Origin: Marispirochaeta sp963667435
Lineage (GTDB): Bacteria; Spirochaetota; Spirochaetia; JC444; Marispirochaetaceae
Direction of reading: 5' to 3'
Assembly (NCBI GenBank): GCA_963667435.1
Contig: OY763414.1
Coordinates: 4,434,539-4,498,538, forward strand
Length of the DNA stretch: 64,000 nt
Shown here: positions 9,491 to 17,750 of the stretch, piece by piece
Layout: each line of letters starts with the position of its first letter
Position numbering within the stretch: position 1 is the stretch's first letter
Notes under the pieces: generated by a model
The model's database searches: none
What the model was told of the DNA's origin: nothing
Seen by the model: only the letters and a program-made list of their open reading frames with translations
Translations under genes and position numbers: made by a program

Positions 9491-9777
9491 TGGAGTACAA
9501 TGCAGAAAACAGCGGTGAACGGTACCGGGAGATTGCCAGGGTACTGGGGGTTAAGAATACCGAGAGCATGAGCCAGGCAGAGTACAGAAAAGCAGCTGTT
9601 GATGCTGTACGGTCACTTTCTGTTGATGTCGGAATCCCCCAGGACCTGAAGGGTATTCTGAAAGAAGACGATCTTGATTATCTGACAGAATCTGCAATGG
9701 TCGATGCCTGTACTCCGGGAAATCCGAAGGATCCCTCTAAAGAAGATATTCTCGCTTTATATAAATCTTTAATGTAG
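9451..9777 (+). pseudogene. Iron-containing alcohol dehydrogenase, C-terminal fragment
   Basis: The frame reads HRAACAILLPTVMEYN, the conserved HGxANAILLPxVMEYN segment of group III (iron-type) alcohol dehydrogenases, and continues to the family C-terminus: DVGIPQDLKGI, ACTPGNPKDPSKEDILALYK. Only the last 110 residues of about 385 remain. The metal-binding and NAD-binding parts are gone. The first residues overlap the truncated TetR gene in another frame, which marks a deletion junction. A strong hairpin terminator still follows. Relatives include 1,3-propanediol dehydrogenases, which fits a DhaS-like regulator next door. Confidence 0.85.
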
Positions 9778-9810
9778 TACTTATCAATTTTTGCTCACCA
9801 GTACATATTC

Positions 9811-9850
9811 CCGGCCTGTTCAGCATTTTGGACAGGCCGGTTTCTATTTC
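9811..9850 (+). terminator. Rho-independent terminator after the dehydrogenase fragment
   Basis: The stem CCGGCCTGT pairs with ACAGGCCGG (9 bp, loop of 12) and is followed by a T-rich run. It is the original terminator of the lost dehydrogenase gene or operon. Confidence 0.8.
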
Positions 9851-9904
9851 TTCTGTCGACCAGTAAATAAACATCAGCTATTACAGTGAATGCAGGTAAA
9901 ACCA

Positions 9905-10189
9905 TATCTATCAGGAATAGAATTCCTGCAGTCGGCAATGGATATTCCCTGCTGGCATTATGAAAAATAGGACGGCACCGGTTACTCCCGAGGGCTGAAG
10001 GGAGCAGCTATCCCGTTTTCCGCAAGAGCTTTTAGAATTGTGGATGTGTATGATGCATTAACCTCGGACAGTATCTATTGCTGCGCCTGGGAGAAGAAGA
10101 GTGTGATATAATATCTGTAGCGAGAGTCGTGCAAACAAATTGAGCTGAAGGTGGTAGCGGCGTTTTTGAGTATTATTGGTAAGGTGTAG
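9905..10189 (+). pseudogene. HD-GYP phosphodiesterase remnant
   Basis: Translated from 9905 the sequence reads YLSGIEFLQSAMDIPCWHYE, then K, a TAG stop at 9968, then DGTGYSRGLKGAAIPFSARA and IVDVYDALTSD. It matches the C-terminal third of the intact GAF/HD-GYP gene at 39562-40689 nearly position for position. After a frame change near 10100 the tail ESCKQIELKVVAAFLSIIGK still aligns with that gene's end and stops at 10189. The N-terminal GAF domain and the HD motif are missing. It is a decayed partial copy or the relic of a paralogue. Confidence 0.82.
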
Positions 10190-10208
10190 CAGGAAGGAGG
10201 AAGATCCC

Positions 10209-11318
10209 ATGGAAAAAAGTTCACATTACTACGGTATTTACGCGCTTTGTCTTTCTGCTGGTATTAAAGATGCTGTTTCTGAAAAGATTGCGTATGCTTC
10301 CCAATTTGTAGATGACGCAAAAATCAACACCATTACCTTTGATAAAGACTATTCTGATCCACAATTCAGTCTTTTTAACGGAAAATCCAAGATAAGCAAT
10401 ATTGCTACCTGCCATTCTTATTTCAAACTAAAAACCCTTAATTATCAGGCTATGATCTACAACACCTCGGCATTTCATTTTTTTCCTGCCAATAAGGGAA
10501 ATTCTTTTACCAGAAGAATGAGATGCAATGAGAATCCCGCAGTGTTGAGAGGGTTAATCGAAGAAACGATAAAGCAAGATACCCTTATACCTGAACAGCT
10601 GGGTATGCTTCTACATGTATTTGCAGATACCTACGCTCATCAGGGCTTTTCAGGGTTAATCAGCAAGGAGAACGATATAGCAGGGCTTGTCAGTTCTCAG
10701 GAACACAAACTGAAGTTTACCCTGAAGCTGCTGTTTCGCAATGTAAAAGGTTGGTTTCTCAAAGTGTTTGATCAACATGTTCCCGCTTATGGTCACGCAC
10801 AGGCTTATACGTACCCGGATATACCATTTGGTTACTGGCAATACTCGTATGATACATCTGATGATTTTTCTGATGAAGCAGCACTATCTGAAAATAACAA
10901 CACACAGCGGTACACTGCGGCCTTCACCACAATTGCAGTTGATTTTCTGAAGAACATACAAGACTCGACAGTGTTTGAAGAGGACAGCCAGGATAGTGAA
11001 ACCAAAGCAGCTGAAACAGATAAAGTAATCGATGTCCTGGTAACTCCCGCTTCCCATTCAAAGAAGATAAAAATGTGGAAAAGATTAATTGCAGATATAA
11101 CTGGTAAACCAGAACCAGAATATGATGAATCAAAATGGCTAAAAGAGGTCTTCCCAGACTATTCAAAGAAAAAATATGAACAGCGTGTTGTTACCAACGC
11201 AAAATTGAAACCAGATTACCATAAGAGTTCCTGGTATTCCTTTATTCTGGCCATGAAATGGTACAAGCAGGAGTTTATGGAACGGAATGCTCAAGCTGGT
11301 CTGGTTATTCCTTATTAG
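10209..11318 (+). CDS. DUF6765-like protein
   Basis: The 369-residue product starts MEKSSHYYGIYALCLSAGI and contains AYASQFVDDA, HFFPANKG and HVFADTYAHQGFSG. This pattern of histidines and the DTYAHQGFSG block resembles DUF6765 proteins, whose helical fold is thought to be related to zinc-dependent phospholipase C (family inference; activity unproven). The C-terminal part after residue 250 is charged and less conserved. I chose the ATG at 10209 because a strong ribosome-binding site (GGAGGAAG) precedes it and the upstream part of the frame overlaps the HD-GYP remnant. Confidence 0.68.
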   Translation: MEKSSHYYGIYALCLSAGIKDAVSEKIAYASQFVDDAKINTITFDKDYSDPQFSLFNGKSKISNIATCHSYFKLKTLNYQAMIYNTSAFHFFPANKGNSFTRRMRCNENPAVLRGLIEETIKQDTLIPEQLGMLLHVFADTYAHQGFSGLISKENDIAGLVSSQEHKLKFTLKLLFRNVKGWFLKVFDQHVPAYGHAQAYTYPDIPFGYWQYSYDTSDDFSDEAALSENNNTQRYTAAFTTIAVDFLKNIQDSTVFEEDSQDSETKAAETDKVIDVLVTPASHSKKIKMWKRLIADITGKPEPEYDESKWLKEVFPDYSKKKYEQRVVTNAKLKPDYHKSSWYSFILAMKWYKQEFMERNAQAGLVIPY

Positions 11319-11521
11319 CGAGTAGTCAGTTCTGGTAAAAAATAAGCCTGAAAATTCCCTCATAATTTACCATGACAACAGCCTCGTGTTAAAAATCATG
11401 ATACTATTTTGCAGGAGCAGAAAGGTAAGGGGTACCATATCCTATCTTTCTTGGCGCTTCCAGGCAGATGAGCTTATGAAGATTTGCAGTAAAGCATAGG
11501 ATTTAAGATAAGAGGGTTAGT

Positions 11522-13528
11522 GTGACTAAAATCAATTTTACAGAAAAATCGAACTTCATATGGGGAGTGGCGGATCTGCTTCGCGGGCCGTATCGACCCA
11601 ATCAATATAAAGATGTAATGCTGCCTCTGGTTGTTTTACGTCGGCTGGACTGTGTGCTTGAGTCTACTAAAAAAGATGTTCTTGCTGAGTATGCCAAGAT
11701 TAAGGATTCCGGCTCCGGTATTATCGATACAAAACTGAAGCGAATAACAAACGTTCCCTTTTACAATATTTCTCAATTCGATTTTCAAAAACTCAAGGGT
11801 GATCCTGACGGGATTGCCAGCAATCTGGTAAATTTTATCAAGGGTTTTAGCCCTAAGGCGGAGTCAATTCTTGAATCTTTCAAGTTTGAAGATCAGATTC
11901 CCAAACTGGAAAAGGCCAATCGTCTATTCCTTGTAGTCTCCAAGTTCTCTGAAATAGACCTTCACCCAGAAACAGTTTCCAATATTGAAATGGGTTATAT
12001 CTTTGAAGACCTGATCAGACGGTTCAACGAGGCCAGTAACGAAGAGGCCGGGGATCACTTTACTCCGAGGGAAGTAATCAGGTTGATGGTAGATATTCTC
12101 TTTGAACCGGATAGTGAGATTCTTACTTCCAAAGGTATTGTGAAAACCATTTACGATCCTGCCATGGGTACGGGTGGTATGTTATCCGTTTCGGAAGAAT
12201 ACCTGAAAGAACATAACCCCGATGCCAGACTGGAAGTCTTCGGACAGGACTATAACGATCAGTCCTATGCCATTTCCGGTTCCGATATGTTGATAAAAGG
12301 ACAGAACATCGAACACATCGTTCTGGGGGACAGTTTTACTGAAGACGGATTCCCTAGTGAAAAGTTCGATTATATGTTGGCCAATCCTCCGTTCGGAGTG
12401 GAATGGAAACCGGAAGAAGATTCTATAAAGAAAGAACATGATGAATTAGGATACGGAGGACGATTCGGGGCAGGACTTCCGAGAATCAATGATGGTTCGT
12501 TTCTCTTCCTCCAACACATGATTTCCAAGATGAAGAAACCGGAGGACGGTGGAACTCGTATTGGAATTGTCTTTAATGGATCTCCTTTGTTCACCGGATC
12601 GGCAGGGTCCGGGGAATCGGAAATCAGAAGATGGATAATTGAAAACGACTGGTTGGAGACCATCATTGCCCTACCGGATCAACTTTTCTATAACACGGGA
12701 ATCTCTACCTATGTGTGGATCGTTACAAACAGAAAGAACTCCCAGAGAAAGGGAAAGGTTCAGTTAATCGACGGATCGGGCTACTCCTCCAGGATGAGAA
12801 AGAGTCTGGGGAATAAACGGAATGAGGTTTCTGATCAACACAGGGAAGATCTTGTAAACCTCTATGCCGAGTTCAAGGAATCAGAACATTGTAAGATTTT
12901 CGATAACAGTGATTTTGGATACAACCGGATTACCGTAGAACGACCTTTGAAACTTAACTTTGAGGTGAATGAGGAACGGTTGGAGAGAGTGAAAGAATCC
13001 AAACCATTCAAGTCTTTAGCCGAGAGTAAGAAACGGAAAGACCAAAGTGTAATCGATAAAGAAATTGAACAGGGGAAGAAGGAACAGGAAAAGATCCTTT
13101 CGACTCTCTCTCAGATATCAGGGAAATATACAAATCAGGATTCCTTCCTAAAAGATTTCGATTCTGTCTTCAAGAAGAACGGAATTAAACTTCCTACTCC
13201 ATTGAAGAAGTCAATTGTCTCATCATTGTCAGAACGGGATGAAAATGCCCAGGTAGTGACAAACAAGAAAGGAATTCCCGAACCGGATTCCGAACTGAGG
13301 GATAACGAGAACGTTACTCTGAAAGAGAATATTGAAGAGTACATGAAACGGGAAGTTCTTCCTTATGTTTCTGATTCTTGGGTGGAGGAGTCAAAAACTA
13401 AGATTGGGTATGAGATTTCTTTCAATCGGTATTTCTATGTCTATCAACCTCCGAGATCGATCGATGAGATTCAGAAGGATTTAACACTTATAGAGAATCA
13501 GATTCAGGATTTGTTGGAGACGAAGTAA
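11522..13528 (+). CDS. hsdM: Type I restriction-modification system, methyltransferase subunit (system 1)
   Basis: The 668-residue protein is the DNA adenine-N6 methyltransferase subunit of a type I system. It has the N-terminal helical HsdM domain (VADLLRGPYRPNQYKDVMLP), the AdoMet motif DPAMGTGGM near residue 212 and the catalytic motif NPPF near residue 288. GDHFTPREVIRLM is typical of HsdM. A long C-terminal extension is rich in lysine and glutamate and probably coiled-coil, contacting HsdS. The start is a GTG. Its stop overlaps the hsdS start, so the two are translationally coupled. It appears intact, and with HsdS should be able to methylate DNA. Confidence 0.93.
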   Translation: MTKINFTEKSNFIWGVADLLRGPYRPNQYKDVMLPLVVLRRLDCVLESTKKDVLAEYAKIKDSGSGIIDTKLKRITNVPFYNISQFDFQKLKGDPDGIASNLVNFIKGFSPKAESILESFKFEDQIPKLEKANRLFLVVSKFSEIDLHPETVSNIEMGYIFEDLIRRFNEASNEEAGDHFTPREVIRLMVDILFEPDSEILTSKGIVKTIYDPAMGTGGMLSVSEEYLKEHNPDARLEVFGQDYNDQSYAISGSDMLIKGQNIEHIVLGDSFTEDGFPSEKFDYMLANPPFGVEWKPEEDSIKKEHDELGYGGRFGAGLPRINDGSFLFLQHMISKMKKPEDGGTRIGIVFNGSPLFTGSAGSGESEIRRWIIENDWLETIIALPDQLFYNTGISTYVWIVTNRKNSQRKGKVQLIDGSGYSSRMRKSLGNKRNEVSDQHREDLVNLYAEFKESEHCKIFDNSDFGYNRITVERPLKLNFEVNEERLERVKESKPFKSLAESKKRKDQSVIDKEIEQGKKEQEKILSTLSQISGKYTNQDSFLKDFDSVFKKNGIKLPTPLKKSIVSSLSERDENAQVVTNKKGIPEPDSELRDNENVTLKENIEEYMKREVLPYVSDSWVEESKTKIGYEISFNRYFYVYQPPRSIDEIQKDLTLIENQIQDLLETK

Positions 13529-14811
13529 TGATAAGTTCTGAATATTCAAAGAAGAAAGTTAAATTTCTAAATAAGGTTGTGAATGGTTCTACTCCGAAAA
13601 GTTCTGTTGAGGAGTACTGGGATGGGGAAATCTTATGGGTTACTCCTGAGGATCTATCAAAGTCAGATGATCCTGTGATTTGGGGGACTAAAAGACAGAT
13701 TACACCCGAAGGGTATTCCAGTTGTGGTACTACCATGTGTCCTGAAAGAAGTATTGTTCTTTCTACTCGAGCCCCTATTGGTAGTTTAGGAATTGCCAGT
13801 GCATCACTCTGTACTAATCAAGGATGTAAAACGATTGTTCCGAATGAGGGTGTTTTTTCTAAATATGAGTTCTATCAACTTTCAGTTGAGTCTGATTCAC
13901 TTAATTCATTAGGAAAAGGAACAACCTTCAAAGAATTGAGTTCAGAAGATTTGAAGAACTTTAAACTACTGAATCCTCCCCTCGAAACTCAAAAACAAAT
14001 TGCCGACTTTCTCGATAAAGAAACAACCCGAATCGATACCCTCATTTCCAAGAAACAAAAACAGATTGAACTCCTACAGGAAAAACGACAGGCGATTATC
14101 ACTCAGTCTGTAACCAAGGGATTAAATGAGAATGTGAAGATGAAAGATTCCGGTGTGGAGTGGATCGGGGAGATTCCTGAACATTGGGAAGTAATCCCAA
14201 TCAAATTCCTTGGTAAAATACAGAATGGATATGCCTTCGATAGTAATGAGTTCACTACTGAAGGTGTTCGGGTTATGAAGATATCAAATATACAGACAAT
14301 GAGAGTAGATTGGGAAGATGAATCCTATATCGACAACGGATACTATCAGTCATTACCACAATTCCGAGTCTATAAAAACGATTTGGTATTTGCCTTAACT
14401 CGTCCAATCATATCTACTGGCATTAAGGCGTGTATCGTTGATAATGATGAGGAAATTCTTTTAAATCAGAGGAATGCCGTCTTAAGACCTTCTGAGAAGT
14501 TAAATATGAAATGGATGTACTACATCATCATTGATAAAGTATTTACACATATTTTTGAAATGGAAATAGATAAGACAGGACAACAACCTAATATTTCTAC
14601 ATCAAAGATTGGAAACCTGAAAATCCCTTTTCCTAAAAAAGATGAACAGAATGAGATAGTAGAATACCTTGATCGGGAATGTGGAAATGTTAATTTTCTG
14701 ATCGATAAGGTTTCCCAATCCATCAACCTTCTCAAAGAATACCGATCCTCCCTAATCACACATGCCGTTTCCGATCGAATTGATATCACCCAATACGAGG
14801 TTTCAAAATGA
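13528..14811 (+). CDS. hsdS: Type I restriction-modification system, specificity subunit (system 1)
   Basis: HsdS reads the two-part DNA target for the methyltransferase and restriction complexes. The 427 residues show the usual two halves: a first target-recognition domain, then a conserved helix ETQKQIADFLDKETTRIDTL near 152-171, then a second domain opening GVEWIGEIPEHWEVIPIKFL, and a second helix EIVEYLDRECGNVNFLIDKV near the end. The ATG overlaps the hsdM stop, and its own stop overlaps an ATG of a short hsdR-like piece. No lesion is visible. Confidence 0.92.
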   Translation: MISSEYSKKKVKFLNKVVNGSTPKSSVEEYWDGEILWVTPEDLSKSDDPVIWGTKRQITPEGYSSCGTTMCPERSIVLSTRAPIGSLGIASASLCTNQGCKTIVPNEGVFSKYEFYQLSVESDSLNSLGKGTTFKELSSEDLKNFKLLNPPLETQKQIADFLDKETTRIDTLISKKQKQIELLQEKRQAIITQSVTKGLNENVKMKDSGVEWIGEIPEHWEVIPIKFLGKIQNGYAFDSNEFTTEGVRVMKISNIQTMRVDWEDESYIDNGYYQSLPQFRVYKNDLVFALTRPIISTGIKACIVDNDEEILLNQRNAVLRPSEKLNMKWMYYIIIDKVFTHIFEMEIDKTGQQPNISTSKIGNLKIPFPKKDEQNEIVEYLDRECGNVNFLIDKVSQSINLLKEYRSSLITHAVSDRIDITQYEVSK

Positions 14812-14936
14812 GTAATTACGATGAGGCCGCCTTTGAATCGGCCATAGAGATTTATCTAGCAGAACAGGATAAGTATATCAAACGAAACCATGCTCAGTTT
14901 GACTGTAAGCTCTGTATTTATAGGGAGCACTTATGA
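14808..14936 (+). pseudogene. hsdR 5' fragment (first copy)
   Basis: This 42-residue frame starts MSNYDEAAFESAIEIYLAEQ and closely parallels the start of the real hsdR at 17573 (MSNYNEAAFESAIEIYLSEH). The two stay alignable until about residue 37 (LCI), after which this copy ends at a TGA. Its ATG overlaps the hsdS stop exactly as a genuine hsdR would, so the original hsdS-hsdR junction was here. The copies differ at several positions, so they are not a fresh duplication. The AlbA_2 gene begins inside its last codons. Confidence 0.85.
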
Positions 14937-16351
14937 AAGAATCCCAAAACATCGAATTCAAGCAATCCTGGCGCGATGAATACCTGAAATGGATCTGCGG
15001 ATTCGCCAATGCTCAGGGGGGAGAACTCTATATCGGATTAAATGATAAAGGTTCAGTCGTCGGACTGGCTGATGCCCGGAGACTGCTTGAAGACATACCC
15101 AATAAGATTCAGGCGATTTTGGGAATCATTTGCGACATTGATCTTAAAAAAGACAACGGTTTGGATTATCTTAAAATAACTGTGGAACCACACTCTTTTC
15201 CGGTTAGTTACAAGGGGCAGTATCACTACCGCAGCGGCAGTACCAAACAGGAGTTGAAAGGTAGTGCATTGGACCAGTTTATAATGCGAAAGCAGGGAAA
15301 GCACTGGGACAGTGTCCCGGTTCCCCGAATGGGAATAAAAGATCTAGACTTAAGATGTATAGAGGAATTCAGACAAATTGCTGTGAATCAGCAGCGTTTG
15401 GACGAGACAAGCCTTGGAGAAACCATTCCCGATTTTCTGGAAAGATTGAAACTCCTCGATGAAAAGAACAACTATCTGACCAGGGCTGCTGTCTTGTTGT
15501 TTTCCCGACATCCGGAATATCGGGTCGGGGGAGCCTTTGTTAAAATAGCCTATTTTCAAAATGAAGCTGATATTATTTTTCAGGATGTGATTGAAGGAGA
15601 TCTTTTTTCCCAGGCAGATAGAGTCTTGGATTTGATTATGACCAAATATACCCGGGCGCTAATCAGCTACAAGGGAAGCATTCGTCACGATACTCCACCA
15701 GTTCCAAAGGCAGCTCTAAGAGAAGCGATCCATAATGCCATCGTGCATAAAGATTATGGAAGTTCAATACCCATTCAGATACGGGTTTACGGAAACAAAA
15801 TAAGAATGTGGAATGCCAGTGTATTACCTGAGGGGTGGACCCTTGAGAAATTAATAGGCAATCACTCTTCAAAACCCTACAATCCAGATATTGCCGCTGC
15901 CTTCTTCAGGACGGGTAGGACGGAATCCTGGGGGAGGGGTATTGAAAATATCTTCACGGCTTGCCGTAATGCAGGTGTGCCCGATCCGGTATATGAACTG
16001 GAAATAAATGGATTGTGGACGGAATTTTATTTTTCAAAAAACTATAGAGAGCAAGCTGCCGGCTTAGGTCAACCGGATTCAGATACAAAAACCGGACGTG
16101 AAACCGATATAGGTTTCGGAATGATTTCGGAAAAAATTCGGAATGATTTCGGTAAGGATGTCGCCAATACACTTATTCTGATAAAGAAGAATCCTGAATA
16201 TACGGCTGCGCAAATAAGCAAACTGACAGGAAAATCCTCTCGTACAATTGAGAATTATCTAAAAAAGCTTAAGGATGCTGGAGTTATTAACAGAAAAGGT
16301 GCCAAATTAGGTGGCCATTGGGAGATATTAAATAATATAATGGACCCGTGA
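14933..16351 (+). CDS. AlbA_2 / Schlafen-type ATP-binding protein with winged helix
   Basis: The N-terminal 120 residues are an AlbA_2 (Schlafen-type) domain: NIEFKQSWRDEYLKWICGFA then GGELYIGLNDKGSVVG. A GHKL-like HATPase_c_4 region follows with ALREAIHNAIVHKDYGSS near 264-281 and TGRTESWGRGIENIF. The C-terminus is a winged helix (PEYTAAQISKLTGKSSRTIE). Such proteins are often found inside type I RM and other defence loci, as regulators or nucleic-acid enzymes of unclear role. The last three codons and the stop come from the adjoining IS3 element, so the natural C-terminus may have been slightly different. A ribosome-binding site (AGGGAG) precedes the ATG. Confidence 0.85.
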   Translation: MKESQNIEFKQSWRDEYLKWICGFANAQGGELYIGLNDKGSVVGLADARRLLEDIPNKIQAILGIICDIDLKKDNGLDYLKITVEPHSFPVSYKGQYHYRSGSTKQELKGSALDQFIMRKQGKHWDSVPVPRMGIKDLDLRCIEEFRQIAVNQQRLDETSLGETIPDFLERLKLLDEKNNYLTRAAVLLFSRHPEYRVGGAFVKIAYFQNEADIIFQDVIEGDLFSQADRVLDLIMTKYTRALISYKGSIRHDTPPVPKAALREAIHNAIVHKDYGSSIPIQIRVYGNKIRMWNASVLPEGWTLEKLIGNHSSKPYNPDIAAAFFRTGRTESWGRGIENIFTACRNAGVPDPVYELEINGLWTEFYFSKNYREQAAGLGQPDSDTKTGRETDIGFGMISEKIRNDFGKDVANTLILIKKNPEYTAAQISKLTGKSSRTIENYLKKLKDAGVINRKGAKLGGHWEILNNIMDP

Positions 16352-16400
16352 TTTTGGACAACAAGTTAAGTTTGTTGTACCATGAACTACGGAGCAAGAA

Positions 16401-16709
16401 GTGTCTAAGGGACGAAGAAAATTTACCAATGAACAGAAGTTCCAAATTGTAATAGAAGCTATCAAAGGTGAGCGGCAGATTTCTGAAATTGCCGCTCAGT
16501 ATCAGGTTCATCCAAACCAGGTCAGTAACTGGAAAAAGCAGTTTCTTGAAAAGGGTGCATCTGTTTTTAATACCAAGGCAGATGACTCCAAGAAGATTCT
16601 GGAAGAAACGCAGGAAGATCTTTTCAAGAAAATTGGCCAGCAGCAATACGAGATCGAGTGGTTAAAAAAAAACTTGAAACTTGTGGAGTCCTGGAGAAAA
16701 GAGAAATGA
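16401..16709 (+). CDS. IS3-family transposase OrfA (copy A)
   Basis: This 102-residue DNA-binding part of the IS3 transposase has a helix-turn-helix of the HTH_Tnp_1 type (KFTNEQKFQIVIEAIKGERQ, then QYQVHPNQVSNWKKQFLEKG) and a leucine-zipper-like tail. Nine consecutive A at 16664-16672 form a slippery site at which ribosomes can shift back by one base into OrfB. Confidence 0.9.
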   Translation: MSKGRRKFTNEQKFQIVIEAIKGERQISEIAAQYQVHPNQVSNWKKQFLEKGASVFNTKADDSKKILEETQEDLFKKIGQQQYEIEWLKKNLKLVESWRKEK

Positions 16710-17521
16710 TATCACCTGATAAGAGGCTATCGATATCACGGCAGTGCAAGCTGGTGTCTCTGAATCGCAGCTCCCTCTATTACAAGAGCATGCCTGTTAA
16801 TGGTGAGAATATAGAACTCATGAAAAGGATTGATGAAATCTATACTGATAATCCTGACTTTGGCAGTCGTCAAATGCGCAACGCTCTACGTCGTGAAGGA
16901 AGGAAAATCAACAGGAAAAGAGTGCAGCGTTTGATGCGAGTCATGGGAATTATGGCGATCTTTCCGGGAAGAAACCTTTCAAAACCGGGTATAGGAAAAG
17001 AGCATAAAGTCTATCCGTACCTCTTGAGAAAGCTCAATATAAGCCGTCCAAACCAAGTGTGGGCTACTGATATTACCTATATCCGTCTTGCTCATGGTTT
17101 TGTCTACCTGGTTGCAATCATTGACTGGTATAGCCGAAAAATACTCAGTCATGAAATCTCCACTACTATGGATCAGGAGTTCTGCATCTCTGCATATCGA
17201 AGAGCAGTAGCTCAATATGGTAATCCGGAGATCTTGAACTCCGACCAGGGGAGCCAATTCACTTCAAAAGAATATAGGAATTTAGTCTTGAGTTCCGGGG
17301 CTAAATTCAGCATGGATGGCAAAGGCAGAGCATTGGATAATATTGCAATAGAAAGGTTCTGGAGAACCTTGAAATATGGAGAAGTGTACCTCAAGGAATA
17401 TGAATCAGTTAGGGAGGCAAAAGACGGTATAAAGGCTTTCATTGAAAAGTATAACAGCAGGCGTCCACATACCAAGCATGGTATCTCCACGCCGGATGAA
17501 GTATTTGGAGTGGCAGCATAA
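16658..17521 (+). CDS. IS3-family transposase OrfB (copy A)
   Basis: This is the catalytic half of the transposase, an rve-type integrase. The DDE triad is visible in WATDITYI, NSDQGSQFTS and DNIAIERFWRTLK, preceded by an HTH_21 region with GSRQMRNALRREGRKINRKR. It overlaps OrfA in the -1 frame and is most likely made as an OrfAB fusion by frameshifting at the A9 run rather than from its own GTG start. The frame is intact, so the element may still be active. Confidence 0.9.
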   Translation: MVKKKLETCGVLEKREMISPDKRLSISRQCKLVSLNRSSLYYKSMPVNGENIELMKRIDEIYTDNPDFGSRQMRNALRREGRKINRKRVQRLMRVMGIMAIFPGRNLSKPGIGKEHKVYPYLLRKLNISRPNQVWATDITYIRLAHGFVYLVAIIDWYSRKILSHEISTTMDQEFCISAYRRAVAQYGNPEILNSDQGSQFTSKEYRNLVLSSGAKFSMDGKGRALDNIAIERFWRTLKYGEVYLKEYESVREAKDGIKAFIEKYNSRRPHTKHGISTPDEVFGVAA

Positions 17522-17572
17522 ATCTCATTAAGATTTTCTAAATGCTGTCTTGACGATGGGGTCCACTATATA

Positions 17573-17750
17573 ATGAGTAACTACAATGAAGCCGCCTTTG
17601 AATCGGCCATAGAGATTTATCTATCAGAACACGATAAGTATATCAAACGGGATCATACTCAGTTTGATCGGAAACTGTGTATTGATACGGATATTTTCTG
17701 TGATTTCGTAAAAGAGTCTCAACCTAAGGAATGGGAATATCTTGAAAAGA
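17573..17750 (+). pseudogene. hsdR: hsdR 5' part (system 1), cut by an IS256 insertion
   Basis: This is the start of the type I restriction subunit (MSNYNEAAFESAIEIYLSEH, then FVKESQPKEWEYLEK). At 17751 an IS256 element begins. The frame runs 14 more bases into the element and stops at 17764. Removing the element and one copy of the 8-bp repeat TGAAAAGA joins codon to codon as EYLEK-IHKDKTPSVLI in perfect frame with the distal part at 19060. The rebuilt protein would be 984 residues, a normal HsdR length. Confidence 0.9.

Larger units (their letters stand above)
16341..17565 (+). mobile_element. IS3-family insertion sequence (copy A)
   Basis: The element is about 1225 bp, bounded by imperfect inverted ends that both begin TGGACCC and agree at roughly 12 of 20 positions. 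It carries two overlapping transposase frames. The three bases outside each end (TAA on the left, CTA on the right) do not match, so the expected 3-bp target duplication is absent. That suggests the flanks came together by recombination between copies rather than by a simple insertion. It lies between the AlbA_2 gene and the hsdR start. Confidence 0.82.

Noticed and set aside
16338..17568. A 3-bp target duplication for IS3 copy A
   Set aside because: The flanking triplets (TAA and CTA) differ, so I treat the ends as recombined rather than forcing a match.
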